DNA of 64,000 nucleotides from Inquilinus sp052078665 (lineage in GTDB: Bacteria; Pseudomonadota; Alphaproteobacteria; DSM-16000; Inquilinaceae). Below the pieces are notes generated by a model that saw nothing but the letters and a program-made list of their open reading frames with translations, was not told the origin of the DNA and ran no database searches. Position numbers and translations under genes: made by a program. Below are positions 44,744 to 53,136 of the stretch, in pieces; the first letter of the stretch is position 1; each line of letters starts with the position of its first letter. The DNA is taken from the NCBI RefSeq assembly GCF_052078665.1, contig NZ_JBQJIK010000023.1, positions 1 to 64,000 on the forward strand. The letters run 5' to 3'.

Positions 44744-46228
44744 CTATGGGCGACGAATCGGCACCGGCGTGGAGTCGATCGCGGACGGCCGATCGGCCAC
44801 CGGGTGCGGGCGCCGGCCGTCCATCCCGGGCTTCACCGCCGGCACGGGCCTGGCCGCTTCGCCGAAATCCAGGACCACCGCCAAGCCGGGGCAGTTGTCC
44901 GACAGCGCCAGCCGGATCTCGTGCAGCTGGGCCACCGCCGCCACCAGGCTGAGGCCGAGGCCGCTGCCGGGGGTCATCCGGCTGGCGTCGAGCCGGAAGA
45001 AGCGCTGGAACACCTTCTGCTGCGCCGCCTCCGGGATGCCGGGGCCGGTGTCGCGCACCTGCCCGAGCGGGCCGCCGGGCCCCGGCGCCAGCGACACCGT
45101 GATCCCGGTCCCGGGCGGGGTGTGGCGGATCGTGTTCTCGACCAGATTGGCCAGCATCTGGGTCAGGAGTTGGCGGTCGCCGCGGATCCGCTGGCCGGGC
45201 GCGACCGTGCCGGTCAGGCGGTGCCCGGAATCGTCCGCGACCGGGCCGTAGGTGTCGATGATGGTTTCGAACACCCCCGACAGGTCGATCGGGGCGAAGC
45301 CCTCGCGCCGCGCGCCGGCCTCGATCTGGGCGATCCGCAGCAGCGCTGCGAAGACGCCGAGGATGCCGTCGATATCGGCCACGGCCCGCTCCACCGCGGC
45401 ATCGTACTCGGCGGCCGAGGCGGCCTTCAGCCGTGCCAGCTCCAGCCGCTGGCGCATATGCGACAGCGGCGTGCGCAGGTCGTGCGCGATGTCGCTGGAG
45501 ACCTGGTGCAGCCCCTGCATCAGCTGCTGGATGCGGTCCAGCATGGCGTTCAGGTTGGCGGCCAGGCGGTCGAACTCGTCGGCCTTGCCGCGGCTCGGCA
45601 CGCGCTCGTCGAGATGGCCGTCCATGATGTGGCGGGCGGCGATGTTCACCGCCTCCACCCGGCGCAGGAAGCGGGCGCTGAGCACCAGGCCGCTGGCCAG
45701 CGCCAGCAGCACCGTCGCGGCCGCGCCGGCCAGGAAGAAGCGGGTGATGCCCTCCTGCAGATCGTCCAGATCGTGGGTGTCGCGGCCGATGAACAGGTGC
45801 AGCCCGGGCGTCAGGTCGACGCCGAGGCCGCGGATGGTGTGGCGCTCGCGGTAGCCGTCGCCGTCGATCGTCTTCAGCGGGATGTCGGCCCAGCCGGTGA
45901 TGGCCGGCAGCGGCCGCAGGTTGCCGGCCAGCACGCCGCCGTCGGAATCCTGCAGCGCGTAGTAGAAATAATCCGGGTCGATGTCGGTGAGGCGGTCGTT
46001 GATCGCCTTGACGATCTCGGGGGCGGAGGCGCCGGCCAGCGAATCCCGGATGGTCTTCACCTCCGCGCTGATCGAGAGATCGATCTGCTGGTCGGAATAC
46101 CGCGTCATCGCCACGTAGACGATGCTGGACACCGCGATGATCGAGACGCTGAACAGCGCGGCGAAGCCGGCCGCCAGCCGGAACGTCGCGGTTCTGACGA
46201 GCCTGGCCCATGAGCTAACCAGGTTCAC
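44744..46228 (-). CDS. Sensor histidine kinase, QseC/PmrB-like
   Basis: In this 494-aa protein, TM1 is at about 17-40 and a periplasmic domain runs 45-160. TM2 at 163-185 is followed by a HAMP (RRVEAVNIAARHIMDGHLDE), a dimerisation domain with His249 (SSDIAHDLRTPLSHMRQRLE) and an ATPase (LANLVENTIRHTPPGTGITV, DTGPGIPEAAQQKV, GSGLGLSLVAAVAQLH). The GTG start at 46228 overlaps the end of the response-regulator gene by 14 bases, so the two are a coupled pair. A 45-residue basic, proline-rich tail follows the ATPase and is unusual. Signal unknown. Confidence 0.9.
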   Translation of the reverse strand: MNLVSSWARLVRTATFRLAAGFAALFSVSIIAVSSIVYVAMTRYSDQQIDLSISAEVKTIRDSLAGASAPEIVKAINDRLTDIDPDYFYYALQDSDGGVLAGNLRPLPAITGWADIPLKTIDGDGYRERHTIRGLGVDLTPGLHLFIGRDTHDLDDLQEGITRFFLAGAAATVLLALASGLVLSARFLRRVEAVNIAARHIMDGHLDERVPSRGKADEFDRLAANLNAMLDRIQQLMQGLHQVSSDIAHDLRTPLSHMRQRLELARLKAASAAEYDAAVERAVADIDGILGVFAALLRIAQIEAGARREGFAPIDLSGVFETIIDTYGPVADDSGHRLTGTVAPGQRIRGDRQLLTQMLANLVENTIRHTPPGTGITVSLAPGPGGPLGQVRDTGPGIPEAAQQKVFQRFFRLDASRMTPGSGLGLSLVAAVAQLHEIRLALSDNCPGLAVVLDFGEAARPVPAVKPGMDGRRPHPVADRPSAIDSTPVPIRRP

Positions 46229-46904
46229 GGAGGCAGTATCCGACGCCGCGGACGGTGTCGAGCAGGGGCGCGTCGAAGCCGCGGTCGATCTTGCCGCGCA
46301 GCCGGCTGATATGGGTCTCCACCACCGTCGTCTGCGGCTCGAAATGGAACTCCCACACATGCTCCAGCAGCATGGTCCGGGTGACGATCTGGCCGGAGTG
46401 CCGCATCAGGTATTCCAGCAGCTTGAATTCGCGGGGCTGCAGGTCGATCGCCTGGCCGGCGCGGGTGGCGGTGCGCTTCAGGAGGTCGATCTCGAGATCG
46501 GCGACGCGCAGCGCGGTCTCGACCGTGGCGGTGCCGGCGCGGCGGGTCAGGGCCTCGATCCGGGCCAGCAGCTCGGCCAGGGCGAAGGGCTTGACCAGAT
46601 AGTCGTCGCCGCCGGCGTTCAGCCCTTCGACCCGGTCGCTGACGCCGCCCAGCGTGGTCAGGAACAGGATCGGCACCGTGCTGCCTTCGCCGCGCAGCCG
46701 GCGGGCCAGGGTGATGCCGTCGATGTCCGGCAGCATGCGGTCGACGATCAGCAGCCGGGGGCCGCAGCCCGGGCGCGCGGCCGCGGCGCGGGCCAGCCCG
46801 TCGGCCCCGGTCAGGCTGTGCTCGACCGTGTGGTCGGCCTCCCGCAGCGAGCCGATGATGTGCTGGGCCGTCTCGGTGTCGTCTTCGATCAGAAGGATCT
46901 GCAT
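46215..46904 (-). CDS. OmpR-family response regulator
   Basis: This 229-aa protein has a receiver domain with acidic pocket EDD (residues 7-9), phospho-acceptor Asp55 (LLIVDRMLPDIDG) and conserved lysine in DDYLVKPFA. Its winged-helix DNA-binding domain (about 130-225) carries LQPREFKLLEYLMRHSGQIV and VVETHISRLRGKIDRGF. It is transcribed just ahead of its kinase with a 14-base overlap. Targets unknown. Confidence 0.94.
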   Translation of the reverse strand: MQILLIEDDTETAQHIIGSLREADHTVEHSLTGADGLARAAAARPGCGPRLLIVDRMLPDIDGITLARRLRGEGSTVPILFLTTLGGVSDRVEGLNAGGDDYLVKPFALAELLARIEALTRRAGTATVETALRVADLEIDLLKRTATRAGQAIDLQPREFKLLEYLMRHSGQIVTRTMLLEHVWEFHFEPQTTVVETHISRLRGKIDRGFDAPLLDTVRGVGYCLREPG

Positions 46905-47147
46905 GGGCAGGCTCTCGGACAGCGGATCGCTGGCGTGACGGACCGGACCACGCCGAGAGAGCTGTGCTCCCGCCGGACCGTTGCACGCCGAGACGGTGCC
47001 GCGGGCGTTTGACCCGGCCGGGAGAGTAGGAGCAAGGCCGATGGCGGCGTACTTACGTTTTGGTAATCAGGCGTCCATGTCGCCGGACGGGCCTATCCTC
47101 CGCTACAATCCGGGCGTCCACCCCGGACGGAACGCGCGGGGCGCATC

Positions 47148-48044
47148 GTGAACGACAGGGATCTCAGGGTGTTCGAGGCGGTGGCCCGCACCGGCGGCAT
47201 CGGCCGGGCGGCGGCCGAGCTGCACACCGTCCAGTCCAACGTCACCGCCCGGATCCGGGCGCTGGAGGAGGAGCTGGGCCTGGCGCTGTTCGAGCGGCAC
47301 AGCCGCGGTCAGGACGACGCCGCGGCCGGGCGGCGCCTGCTGCCCCATGCCGGGCGGGTGCGGCAGCTCCTGGCGGATGCGGCACGGGCCGCCCGCGACG
47401 ACGGCACGCCGGGCGGGCCGCTGACCCTCGGCGCGCTCGAAACCACGGCGGCGCTGCGGCTGTCGCCCGCTTTGGCGACCTATGCCGCGGCCCATCCGGC
47501 GGTCGACCTGGCGCTGCGCACCGGCACCACCGCCGAGCTGGTGGCCGAGACGCTGGCGCGGCGGGTCGACGGCGCCTTCGTCTGCGGCCCGGTGCACCAC
47601 CCCGATCTCATCGCCGAGGTGGTGTTCGAGGAGGAGCTGGTGCTGCTGACCGCGCCCGGCGCCGGCGGGCTCGACCGGATCCTGGCCGATGGCGCTGCGT
47701 CCGGCGGCCTGCGCCTCGTCGTGCTGCGGGCCGGCTGCTCCTACCGCCAGCGGCTGGAGGAGGTGCTGGCGCGGCGCGGGGCGGTCGGTCTGCGCCTGCT
47801 CGAATTCGGCACGCTCGAGGCGATCTTCGGCTGCGTCGCCGCCGGGCTCGGCGTCACCCTGCTGCCGCGCGCCCTGATCGGCCCGGTCTGGTCCGCCGGG
47901 CGGGTGGCGGTGCACGGCCTGCCGCCGGCCGAGGCGCGGGTCGAGACGCTGTTCATCCGCCATCGCGACGCCCCGGCGACCAGCGCGCTGACTGCCTTCC
48001 TCGATCTGTTCCGCGGCGCCGGCGCGGTCCGGGCGGCGGAATAG
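47148..48044 (+). CDS. LysR-family transcriptional regulator
   Basis: In this 298-aa protein the N-terminal helix-turn-helix (residues 5-60: LRVFEAVARTGGIGRAAAEL, TVQSNVTARIRALEEELGLA) is standard LysR, and the C-terminal effector domain includes PLTLGALETTAALRLSPALA. It uses a GTG start at 47148. Unlike most LysR genes it is not divergent from its likely target: the nitronate monooxygenase gene follows in the same direction with an inverted repeat in the 134-base gap. Confidence 0.92.
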   Translation: MNDRDLRVFEAVARTGGIGRAAAELHTVQSNVTARIRALEEELGLALFERHSRGQDDAAAGRRLLPHAGRVRQLLADAARAARDDGTPGGPLTLGALETTAALRLSPALATYAAAHPAVDLALRTGTTAELVAETLARRVDGAFVCGPVHHPDLIAEVVFEEELVLLTAPGAGGLDRILADGAASGGLRLVVLRAGCSYRQRLEEVLARRGAVGLRLLEFGTLEAIFGCVAAGLGVTLLPRALIGPVWSAGRVAVHGLPPAEARVETLFIRHRDAPATSALTAFLDLFRGAGAVRAAE

Positions 48045-48076
48045 GTATCTCCATCACAGATGGCGGCATTCAGAAG

Positions 48077-48095
48077 CATTCATTATACATGAATG
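48077..48095. promoter_or_regulatory. Inverted repeat before nitronate monooxygenase, possible LysR box
   Basis: CATTCAT-N5-ATGAATG, perfect 7-bp arms; within it the T-N11-A pattern of LysR boxes is met. It lies about 85 bases before the NMO start in a locally AT-rich spot. Confidence 0.45.
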
Positions 48096-48178
48096 GACCG
48101 GGCCGTTACCCTGACATCGTCCGGGCAGCCGGGACCAGGTTTCTCGTGCTCTCCGCCCGTCCGCACGAGGATTCGACC

Positions 48179-49258
48179 ATGCCCGTCGTCACCCCGCTGA
48201 TGCAGCGCTTCGGCCTGCGCCACCCGATCCTGCAGGCGCCGATGGCCGGCGGCGGCGACACGCCGGCCCTGGTCGCCGCGGTGTCCGAGGCCGGCGGCCT
48301 GGGTTCGATCGGTGCCGCCTATCTGACGCCCGACCAGATCCTGGAGACGGCGCGGGCGGTGCGGGCGCGGACCGCGCGGCCCTTCGGCCTCAACCTGTTC
48401 AGCCCGACCCCGGTGCCGGAGCTGCCGGCCGATGCCGACCGGGCGGTGGCGCGGGTGGCGCCGTTCTATGCCGAGCTCGGCCTGCCGGTGCCGTCCTTTC
48501 CGCTGCCGCAAGGCCCCGATTTCGACGCCCAGCTCACGGCCGCGCTCGACAGCGGCGCGGCGGTGATCAGCTTCACCTTCGGCCTGCCGCCGGCCGCGGC
48601 GCTGGCGGCGATCAAGGCGCGCGGCCCGGCGCTGTTCGGCACCGCGACGACGGTGGAGGAGGCGGTGGCCTGGCATCGCGCCGGCGCCGATGCGATCGTC
48701 GCCCAGGGCAGCGAGGCCGGCGGCCATCGCGGCAGCTTCGCGGTCGATTTCGCGGACGCCATGATCGGCACCATGGCGCTGGTGCCGCAGATCGCCGACG
48801 CCGTGCCGTTGCCGGTGGTCGCCTCCGGCGGCATCATGGACGGGCGCGGCATCGCTGCGGCCCTGGCGCTGGGCGCCGAGGCGGTGCAGATGGGCACCGC
48901 CTTCCTGACCTGCGACGAGGCCGGCGTGTCCGATTCCTACAAGGCCGCGATCCTGGCGGCGCGGGAGCATGAGACCCGGCTGACCCGTGCCTTCAGCGGC
49001 CGGCCGGCCCGCGGCATCGTCAACCGCTTCATGACCGCGGTCGAGCCGCCGGGCGAGACGTCGGCGGCGCTGCCCTTCCCGCTGCAGAACGCGCTGACCC
49101 GGCCGCTGCGGGGCGCGGCCGGGAAGGCGGGGCGGGCGGAATTCCTGTCGCTCTGGGCCGGGCAGGGACTGCGCCTGGCCCGGCGCCAGCCGGCGGCCGA
49201 TCTGGTGGCCCGGCTGGCGGCGGAGACCGAGGCGGCGATCGGCCGGCTGCGCGGTTAG
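48179..49258 (+). CDS. Nitronate monooxygenase (NMO, 2-nitropropane dioxygenase family)
   Basis: This 359-aa FMN enzyme oxidises alkyl nitronates such as propionate-3-nitronate. The TIM-barrel shows FMN contacts HPILQAPMAGG, FGLNLFSPTP, and AQGSEAGGHRGSF with the catalytic-region histidine, then VVASGGIMDGRGIAAALALG and GTAFLTCDEAG. This fits class I NMO. The start is supported by ACGAGG upstream. Its stop overlaps the opposing ChoX-like stop in a TTAG. It is likely controlled by the upstream LysR. Confidence 0.93.
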   Translation: MPVVTPLMQRFGLRHPILQAPMAGGGDTPALVAAVSEAGGLGSIGAAYLTPDQILETARAVRARTARPFGLNLFSPTPVPELPADADRAVARVAPFYAELGLPVPSFPLPQGPDFDAQLTAALDSGAAVISFTFGLPPAAALAAIKARGPALFGTATTVEEAVAWHRAGADAIVAQGSEAGGHRGSFAVDFADAMIGTMALVPQIADAVPLPVVASGGIMDGRGIAAALALGAEAVQMGTAFLTCDEAGVSDSYKAAILAAREHETRLTRAFSGRPARGIVNRFMTAVEPPGETSAALPFPLQNALTRPLRGAAGKAGRAEFLSLWAGQGLRLARRQPAADLVARLAAETEAAIGRLRG

Positions 49259-50202
49259 CTGCTCTTCAGCGAGGCCTTCACCGCCTCCAGCCCCGGCTTG
49301 CCGTCGATGGTGGTGACGCCGTCGAGCCATTTGGTCAGCAGCTCGGGGTTCTCGGTCAGCCATTTCCGGGCCGCGGCGTTCTGCTCCAGGCCGCCGTCCA
49401 GGATCATCGACATCATCTGGTTCTCGGTGTTCAGGTCGAACACCAGCTGCTTGGCGAATTTCTGCAGGTTCGGGCAGCCCGACAGCCATTTCTGGTTGGC
49501 CAGGGTGCGCACCGTGGCGCCGCCGTAGTTCGGGCCGAAATAGGCGTCGCCGCCGGTCAGGTAGTCGATCTTGTACTTGATGTTCATCGGGTGCGGCGCC
49601 CAGCCCAGGAACACCACCCACTCGCCGCGCCGCGTGGCCCGGTCGACCTGCGCCAGCATCGCCTGCTCGCTGGCCTCGACCAGGTTCCAGCCGCCGAGGC
49701 CGAACTCGTTCTTCTCGATGATGGTCGACAGGTTCTTGTTGGCGGAGGATCCGGGCTCGATCGAGTAGATCGACTTGCCGAACTTGTCGGCGAACTTCTG
49801 CAGGTCGGCGAAGTCCTTGACCCCGGCCTCATAGGCCTCGCGGTTGACCGCCAGCGTCACCTTGGCGTCGTCGAGATTGGTGCCGACCAGTTCGACGCCC
49901 TGCTTCAGATAGGGGTCGACCATCTCGGTCTGCGACGGCATCCAGTTGCCGAGGAACAGGTTCACCTGGTTGTTCTTGAGCGATTCGAAGGTGACCGCGA
50001 CCGACAGCATGTTGACGTTGGGCTCGTAGCCCAACCCGGTCAGCACGGTGCTGGCCAGCGCCGTGGTCGAGGTGATGTCGGTCCAGCCGACATCCGACAG
50101 CTTGACGGTCTTGCAGGCCGCGTCGTCGGCCAGGGCGCCGCCGGCCGGGGCCAGTACGGCGATCGCCGCTGCGGCGAAAAGGAAACGTCTCGCGTTCATC
50201 AT
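49255..50202 (-). CDS. Choline/carnitine/betaine ABC transporter substrate-binding protein (ChoX/CaiX type)
   Basis: This 315-aa periplasmic protein has a signal peptide (RFLFAAAAIAVLAPAGGALA). Aromatic-box candidates that wrap a quaternary ammonium group are Trp in LSDVGWTDIT, Trp in FLGNWMPSQT and Trp in FLGWAPHPMN; the disulfide cysteines are in DAACKTVK and LSGCPNLQ. This is the OpuAC/ChoX group. Permease and ATPase genes are absent, so it probably feeds a transporter encoded elsewhere, as CaiX does in Pseudomonas. A thioesterase gene lies 36 bases upstream. Confidence 0.92.
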   Translation of the reverse strand: MMNARRFLFAAAAIAVLAPAGGALADDAACKTVKLSDVGWTDITSTTALASTVLTGLGYEPNVNMLSVAVTFESLKNNQVNLFLGNWMPSQTEMVDPYLKQGVELVGTNLDDAKVTLAVNREAYEAGVKDFADLQKFADKFGKSIYSIEPGSSANKNLSTIIEKNEFGLGGWNLVEASEQAMLAQVDRATRRGEWVVFLGWAPHPMNIKYKIDYLTGGDAYFGPNYGGATVRTLANQKWLSGCPNLQKFAKQLVFDLNTENQMMSMILDGGLEQNAAARKWLTENPELLTKWLDGVTTIDGKPGLEAVKASLKSS

Positions 50203-50238
50203 TGCCTCCTGTCTGTCCTGTGGGAACGGGGGGCGTTG

Positions 50239-50733
50239 TCAGCCCTTCTCGTCCTCCGAGGTCGCCTCGTGGGCGGCGCGGATCTCGCTCAAACGGTCAT
50301 GGATCTCGGCCTCGAACGGCGCGACCTTCGGGACGGTCGCGTCGATCGACAGGTTCAGCACCTCGCTCTCGGCCAGCACGGTGCCGGACGCGACGTGGCG
50401 CATGGTGTGGTGCAGGGTGAAGCGCTTGGCATCCATCGCGCCCAGCCGGGTCTCGACCGCCACCTCGTCGCCGGCACGGGCCTCGTGCCGGTAGCGGATC
50501 TTCATCTCGCCGGTGAAGACGGTGCGTTGGCTGCGCGCCCGATAGGCGGCGTCGATGCCGGCGAATTCCAGGAAGGCGTCGGTGGCGTGGCTGAAGATGA
50601 CGGCGTAGTAGCCGTCGTTCAGATGGCCGTTGTAGTCGGTCCAGTCCGCCCGCACCGCCTCGCGGTGCAGCCGCAGCGGCGCCGCGATCGTCCGGTCGGA
50701 CGGGGATGTCGGGTTGGCCGCGGTCGCTGGCAT
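50239..50733 (-). CDS. Hotdog-fold thioesterase, betainyl-CoA thioesterase-like
   Basis: This 164-aa protein is a single hotdog domain. Its 4HBT-type motif DYNGHLNDGYYAVIFSHATD carries the catalytic aspartate region, followed by MKIRYRHEARAGDEVAVETR. It resembles the CdhB betainyl-CoA thioesterase of carnitine degradation, and its pairing with a quaternary-amine binding protein supports that. The partner genes cdhA and cdhC are not in the window. ATG 50733 is used; a GTG six codons earlier is possible. Confidence 0.82.
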   Translation of the reverse strand: MPATAANPTSPSDRTIAAPLRLHREAVRADWTDYNGHLNDGYYAVIFSHATDAFLEFAGIDAAYRARSQRTVFTGEMKIRYRHEARAGDEVAVETRLGAMDAKRFTLHHTMRHVASGTVLAESEVLNLSIDATVPKVAPFEAEIHDRLSEIRAAHEATSEDEKG

Positions 50734-50884
50734 CCGCCGGTTGGTCCTCACCTGCGGCCCGTCTCTCGTCGGACGGGCTCGGATGCAGGCGATGCTACGC
50801 GGCAGAGGCGCGACTCATTGACCGAAGGCGACGCCGACCTGATCGAAAGCGCCGCCCTCCCCCGGGCGGAAAAGGGCCGGCGGC

Positions 50885-52039
50885 TCAGAGGCCCAGCAGC
50901 AGGCCGAGCTTCATGCCGAAGGCGCGGAAGATCGAGGCCTCCGGCATGTCCTGGGCGGCGACCAGCGGCACCTTGCGCACCGGCCCGTCCGGCGGGGCGA
51001 TGTCGATCTCGCCCAGCACCTGGCCCTTGGCGATCGGCGCCTCGATCGGCTCCTGGAACCGGGCGGTGACCGTCATCTTGTCGAAATCGGCGGGCTGCAG
51101 GGTCATGGCCAGGTCCTGCGCCACCGTCACCGGCACCTTGTCCTCGGTGCCGAGCCAGACCGTCGCCTCGTCGACCGTGGCGCCGGCCTTGAACAGCGGG
51201 TACAGGCGGAACTGGCTCCAGCCCCATTCCAGCAGGCGGGCGCCTTCGTCGGCGCGGGACTGCATGCTGGGCAGGCCGTTGACCACCAGCACCAGCCGGC
51301 GGTCGTCGCGCACGCCGGAGGCGGTCAGGCCGTAGCCCCCGGCATCGGTGTGGCCGGTCTTGATCCCGTCCACCCCCATGTCGCGGTACAGCAGCGGGTT
51401 GCGGTTGCCCTGCTTGATCTTGTTCCAGGTGAACTCCCGCTCGCCGTCGTAGCGGTAGTATTGCGGGAAGTCCGAGATCATCCGCTCGGCCAGGGTCGCC
51501 AGGTCGCGCGCGGTCGAATAATGCTCCGGGTCGGGCAGGCCGTTGGAGGTGACGAAGTGGCTGGCGTTCATGCCCAGCGTCTTCGCCATCTCGTTCATGC
51601 GGTCGGCGAAGGCGCTTTCCGACCCCGCCAGGCCCTCGGCCAGCACCACCGCGGCATCGTTGCCGGACTGGATCAGCAGGCCGCGCAGCAGATCTTCGAC
51701 CCGGATGCTGTCGTTGATCTGGACGAACATCTTCGACCCGCCGGTCTGCCAGGCCTTCTTGCTGACCGGGAACTTGGTGTCGAGCGTGATCCGGCCGTCC
51801 CGCAGCGCGTCGTAGACCAGGTAGGCCGTCATCATCTTGCTCATCGACGATGTCGGCATGCGTTCGTCCGCGGCCTTCTCCATCAGCACCGTGTCGGTGG
51901 TGGTGTCGATCAGAATCGCCTGCCTGGCGATGGTGTCGACGGTGGCCGCGTGGGCGGGCAGCGCGGCAAGGCTGAGGAGAAGAACGGTGGCACGGAGGAG
52001 GGGGGCCGGCATCGCGATCTTGATCATGGGACGGGGCAT
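50885..52039 (-). CDS. D-alanyl-D-alanine carboxypeptidase (PBP5/6 type)
   Basis: This 384-aa protein trims the terminal D-Ala of peptidoglycan stem peptides. It has a signal peptide (ATVLLLSLAALPAHA), the SxxK motif at Ser65-Lys68 (TSSMSKMMTAYLV), SGN in LLIQSGNDAAVVL and KTG in DGIKTGHTDAGGYG. The C-terminal PBP5-type domain is followed by a short amphipathic helix (IFRAFGMKLGLLLGL) that would anchor it to the inner membrane. It is divergent from the S24-like regulator across a 343-base gap. Confidence 0.94.
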   Translation of the reverse strand: MPRPMIKIAMPAPLLRATVLLLSLAALPAHAATVDTIARQAILIDTTTDTVLMEKAADERMPTSSMSKMMTAYLVYDALRDGRITLDTKFPVSKKAWQTGGSKMFVQINDSIRVEDLLRGLLIQSGNDAAVVLAEGLAGSESAFADRMNEMAKTLGMNASHFVTSNGLPDPEHYSTARDLATLAERMISDFPQYYRYDGEREFTWNKIKQGNRNPLLYRDMGVDGIKTGHTDAGGYGLTASGVRDDRRLVLVVNGLPSMQSRADEGARLLEWGWSQFRLYPLFKAGATVDEATVWLGTEDKVPVTVAQDLAMTLQPADFDKMTVTARFQEPIEAPIAKGQVLGEIDIAPPDGPVRKVPLVAAQDMPEASIFRAFGMKLGLLLGL

Positions 52040-52382
52040 GGACCGCAGGGATAGCGTCAACTGAGGCCGCTGCCAACCAAAGCCTGTCACAACCGCCCCG
52101 CGGCGAAGCGCGCAGACGTGTGGACGCGCGGATGAGAGGACATGCATAGGAAACCTGAACCTATCTCCTTACTCGATCTCCTATCCCTTTCGGGTCATAG
52201 CGCAAAGGTCGCGCCGCTTGTACAATGCCAGGCGTGGTGGGGGCCACGTCTGTCGAATATGCGAGATGCAACATGGGGGAGCTCAGGTCTCTAGGAAAAC
52301 ATACATATTCATTTTTAGGTAAGTTTTATGAATGAATACGCTCTTACAAATGGCGCAACGCCCCCGGGGAGATAGTGTTCCC
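52040..52382. other. Divergent AT-richer intergenic region
   Basis: The 343-base region between the carboxypeptidase and the S24-like regulator turns clearly AT-rich after 52280. It holds an inverted repeat TATTCAT-N19-ATGAATA (52306-52338) about 45 bases before the regulator start, a plausible autoregulatory operator. I see no open frame with coding bias, no tRNA and no riboswitch. Confidence 0.5.
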
Positions 52383-53012
52383 ATGCTGAAGCACGCCGAC
52401 ATCTGGGCGGCGATCGATCGTCTCGCCAAGCTCAACGGGTTGTCCGCCTCCGGCCTCGCTCGCCGCTCAGGACTCGACCCCACGACCTTCAATCCCAGCA
52501 AGCGCCAGTCCAGCGACGGCAAGCTGCGCTGGCCATCCACCGAGAGCATCTCCAAGATCCTGGACGCAACCGGCAGCTCGATGGCCGCCTTCGTGCGGCT
52601 GATCGACGACGGTTCGGGCCTGCCGGCCCGCCGCATCCCCGTCGTCAGCCGGGCCCAGGCCGCCGCCGACGGGCTGTTCGACGATGCGGGCCGTCCGGCC
52701 GGCAAGGGCTGGGACGAGGTGGACTTCCCCAACCTGTCCGACCCCACCGCCTATGCGCTGGAGATCGCCGGCAACGACATGGCGCCGATCTACCGGGACG
52801 GCGACGTCGTCGTCGTCTCGCCGGCCGCCGGGCTGCGGCGCGGCGACCGGGTGGTGGCCCGGACGGTCGGCGGGGATCTCCTGGTCGGCGAGCTGGTGCG
52901 GATCAGTGCCAATCGGATCGATCTGAAGCTGCTGTCGGGCGATCAGGCGCCGCAGTCGCTGAGGCTGTCCGATGTGGCCTGGAAGGCCCGCATCGTCTGG
53001 TCGAGCCAGTAG
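52383..53012 (+). CDS. Helix-turn-helix regulator with degenerate S24 (LexA-like) domain
   Basis: In this 209-aa protein the N-terminal helix-turn-helix (residues 5-40: IWAAIDRLAKLNGLSASGLA, SGLDPTTFNPSKRQS) and linker are followed by an S24 fold (about 85-205). The catalytic serine site, normally GDSM, reads GNDM (Asp132), and the general-base lysine position in VVARTVGGDLLVGELVR is Gly169. Both members of the self-cleavage dyad are thus lost, so it should act as a stable repressor. GGGGAG precedes ATG 52383. It may also control the aminotransferase gene downstream. Confidence 0.85.
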   Translation: MLKHADIWAAIDRLAKLNGLSASGLARRSGLDPTTFNPSKRQSSDGKLRWPSTESISKILDATGSSMAAFVRLIDDGSGLPARRIPVVSRAQAAADGLFDDAGRPAGKGWDEVDFPNLSDPTAYALEIAGNDMAPIYRDGDVVVVSPAAGLRRGDRVVARTVGGDLLVGELVRISANRIDLKLLSGDQAPQSLRLSDVAWKARIVWSSQ

Positions 53013-53136
53013 GCTGCGGCGCGCTGGACCCTGCGTCCGGCGCAGGGCTGGACCACCGGCCGCTGGGCGGTGTTGGCGCCGCCCGGCCGCTCGCCTATGC
53101 TCCGCCGGTGATGCGATGCGGGATCGGACGGACGAC

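Noticed and set aside
47060..48178. Long frame joining the LysR region to nitronate monooxygenase
   Set aside because: The upstream part is a frame shadow of LysR; the enzyme begins at 48179 with its own ribosome binding site and intact family N-terminus.
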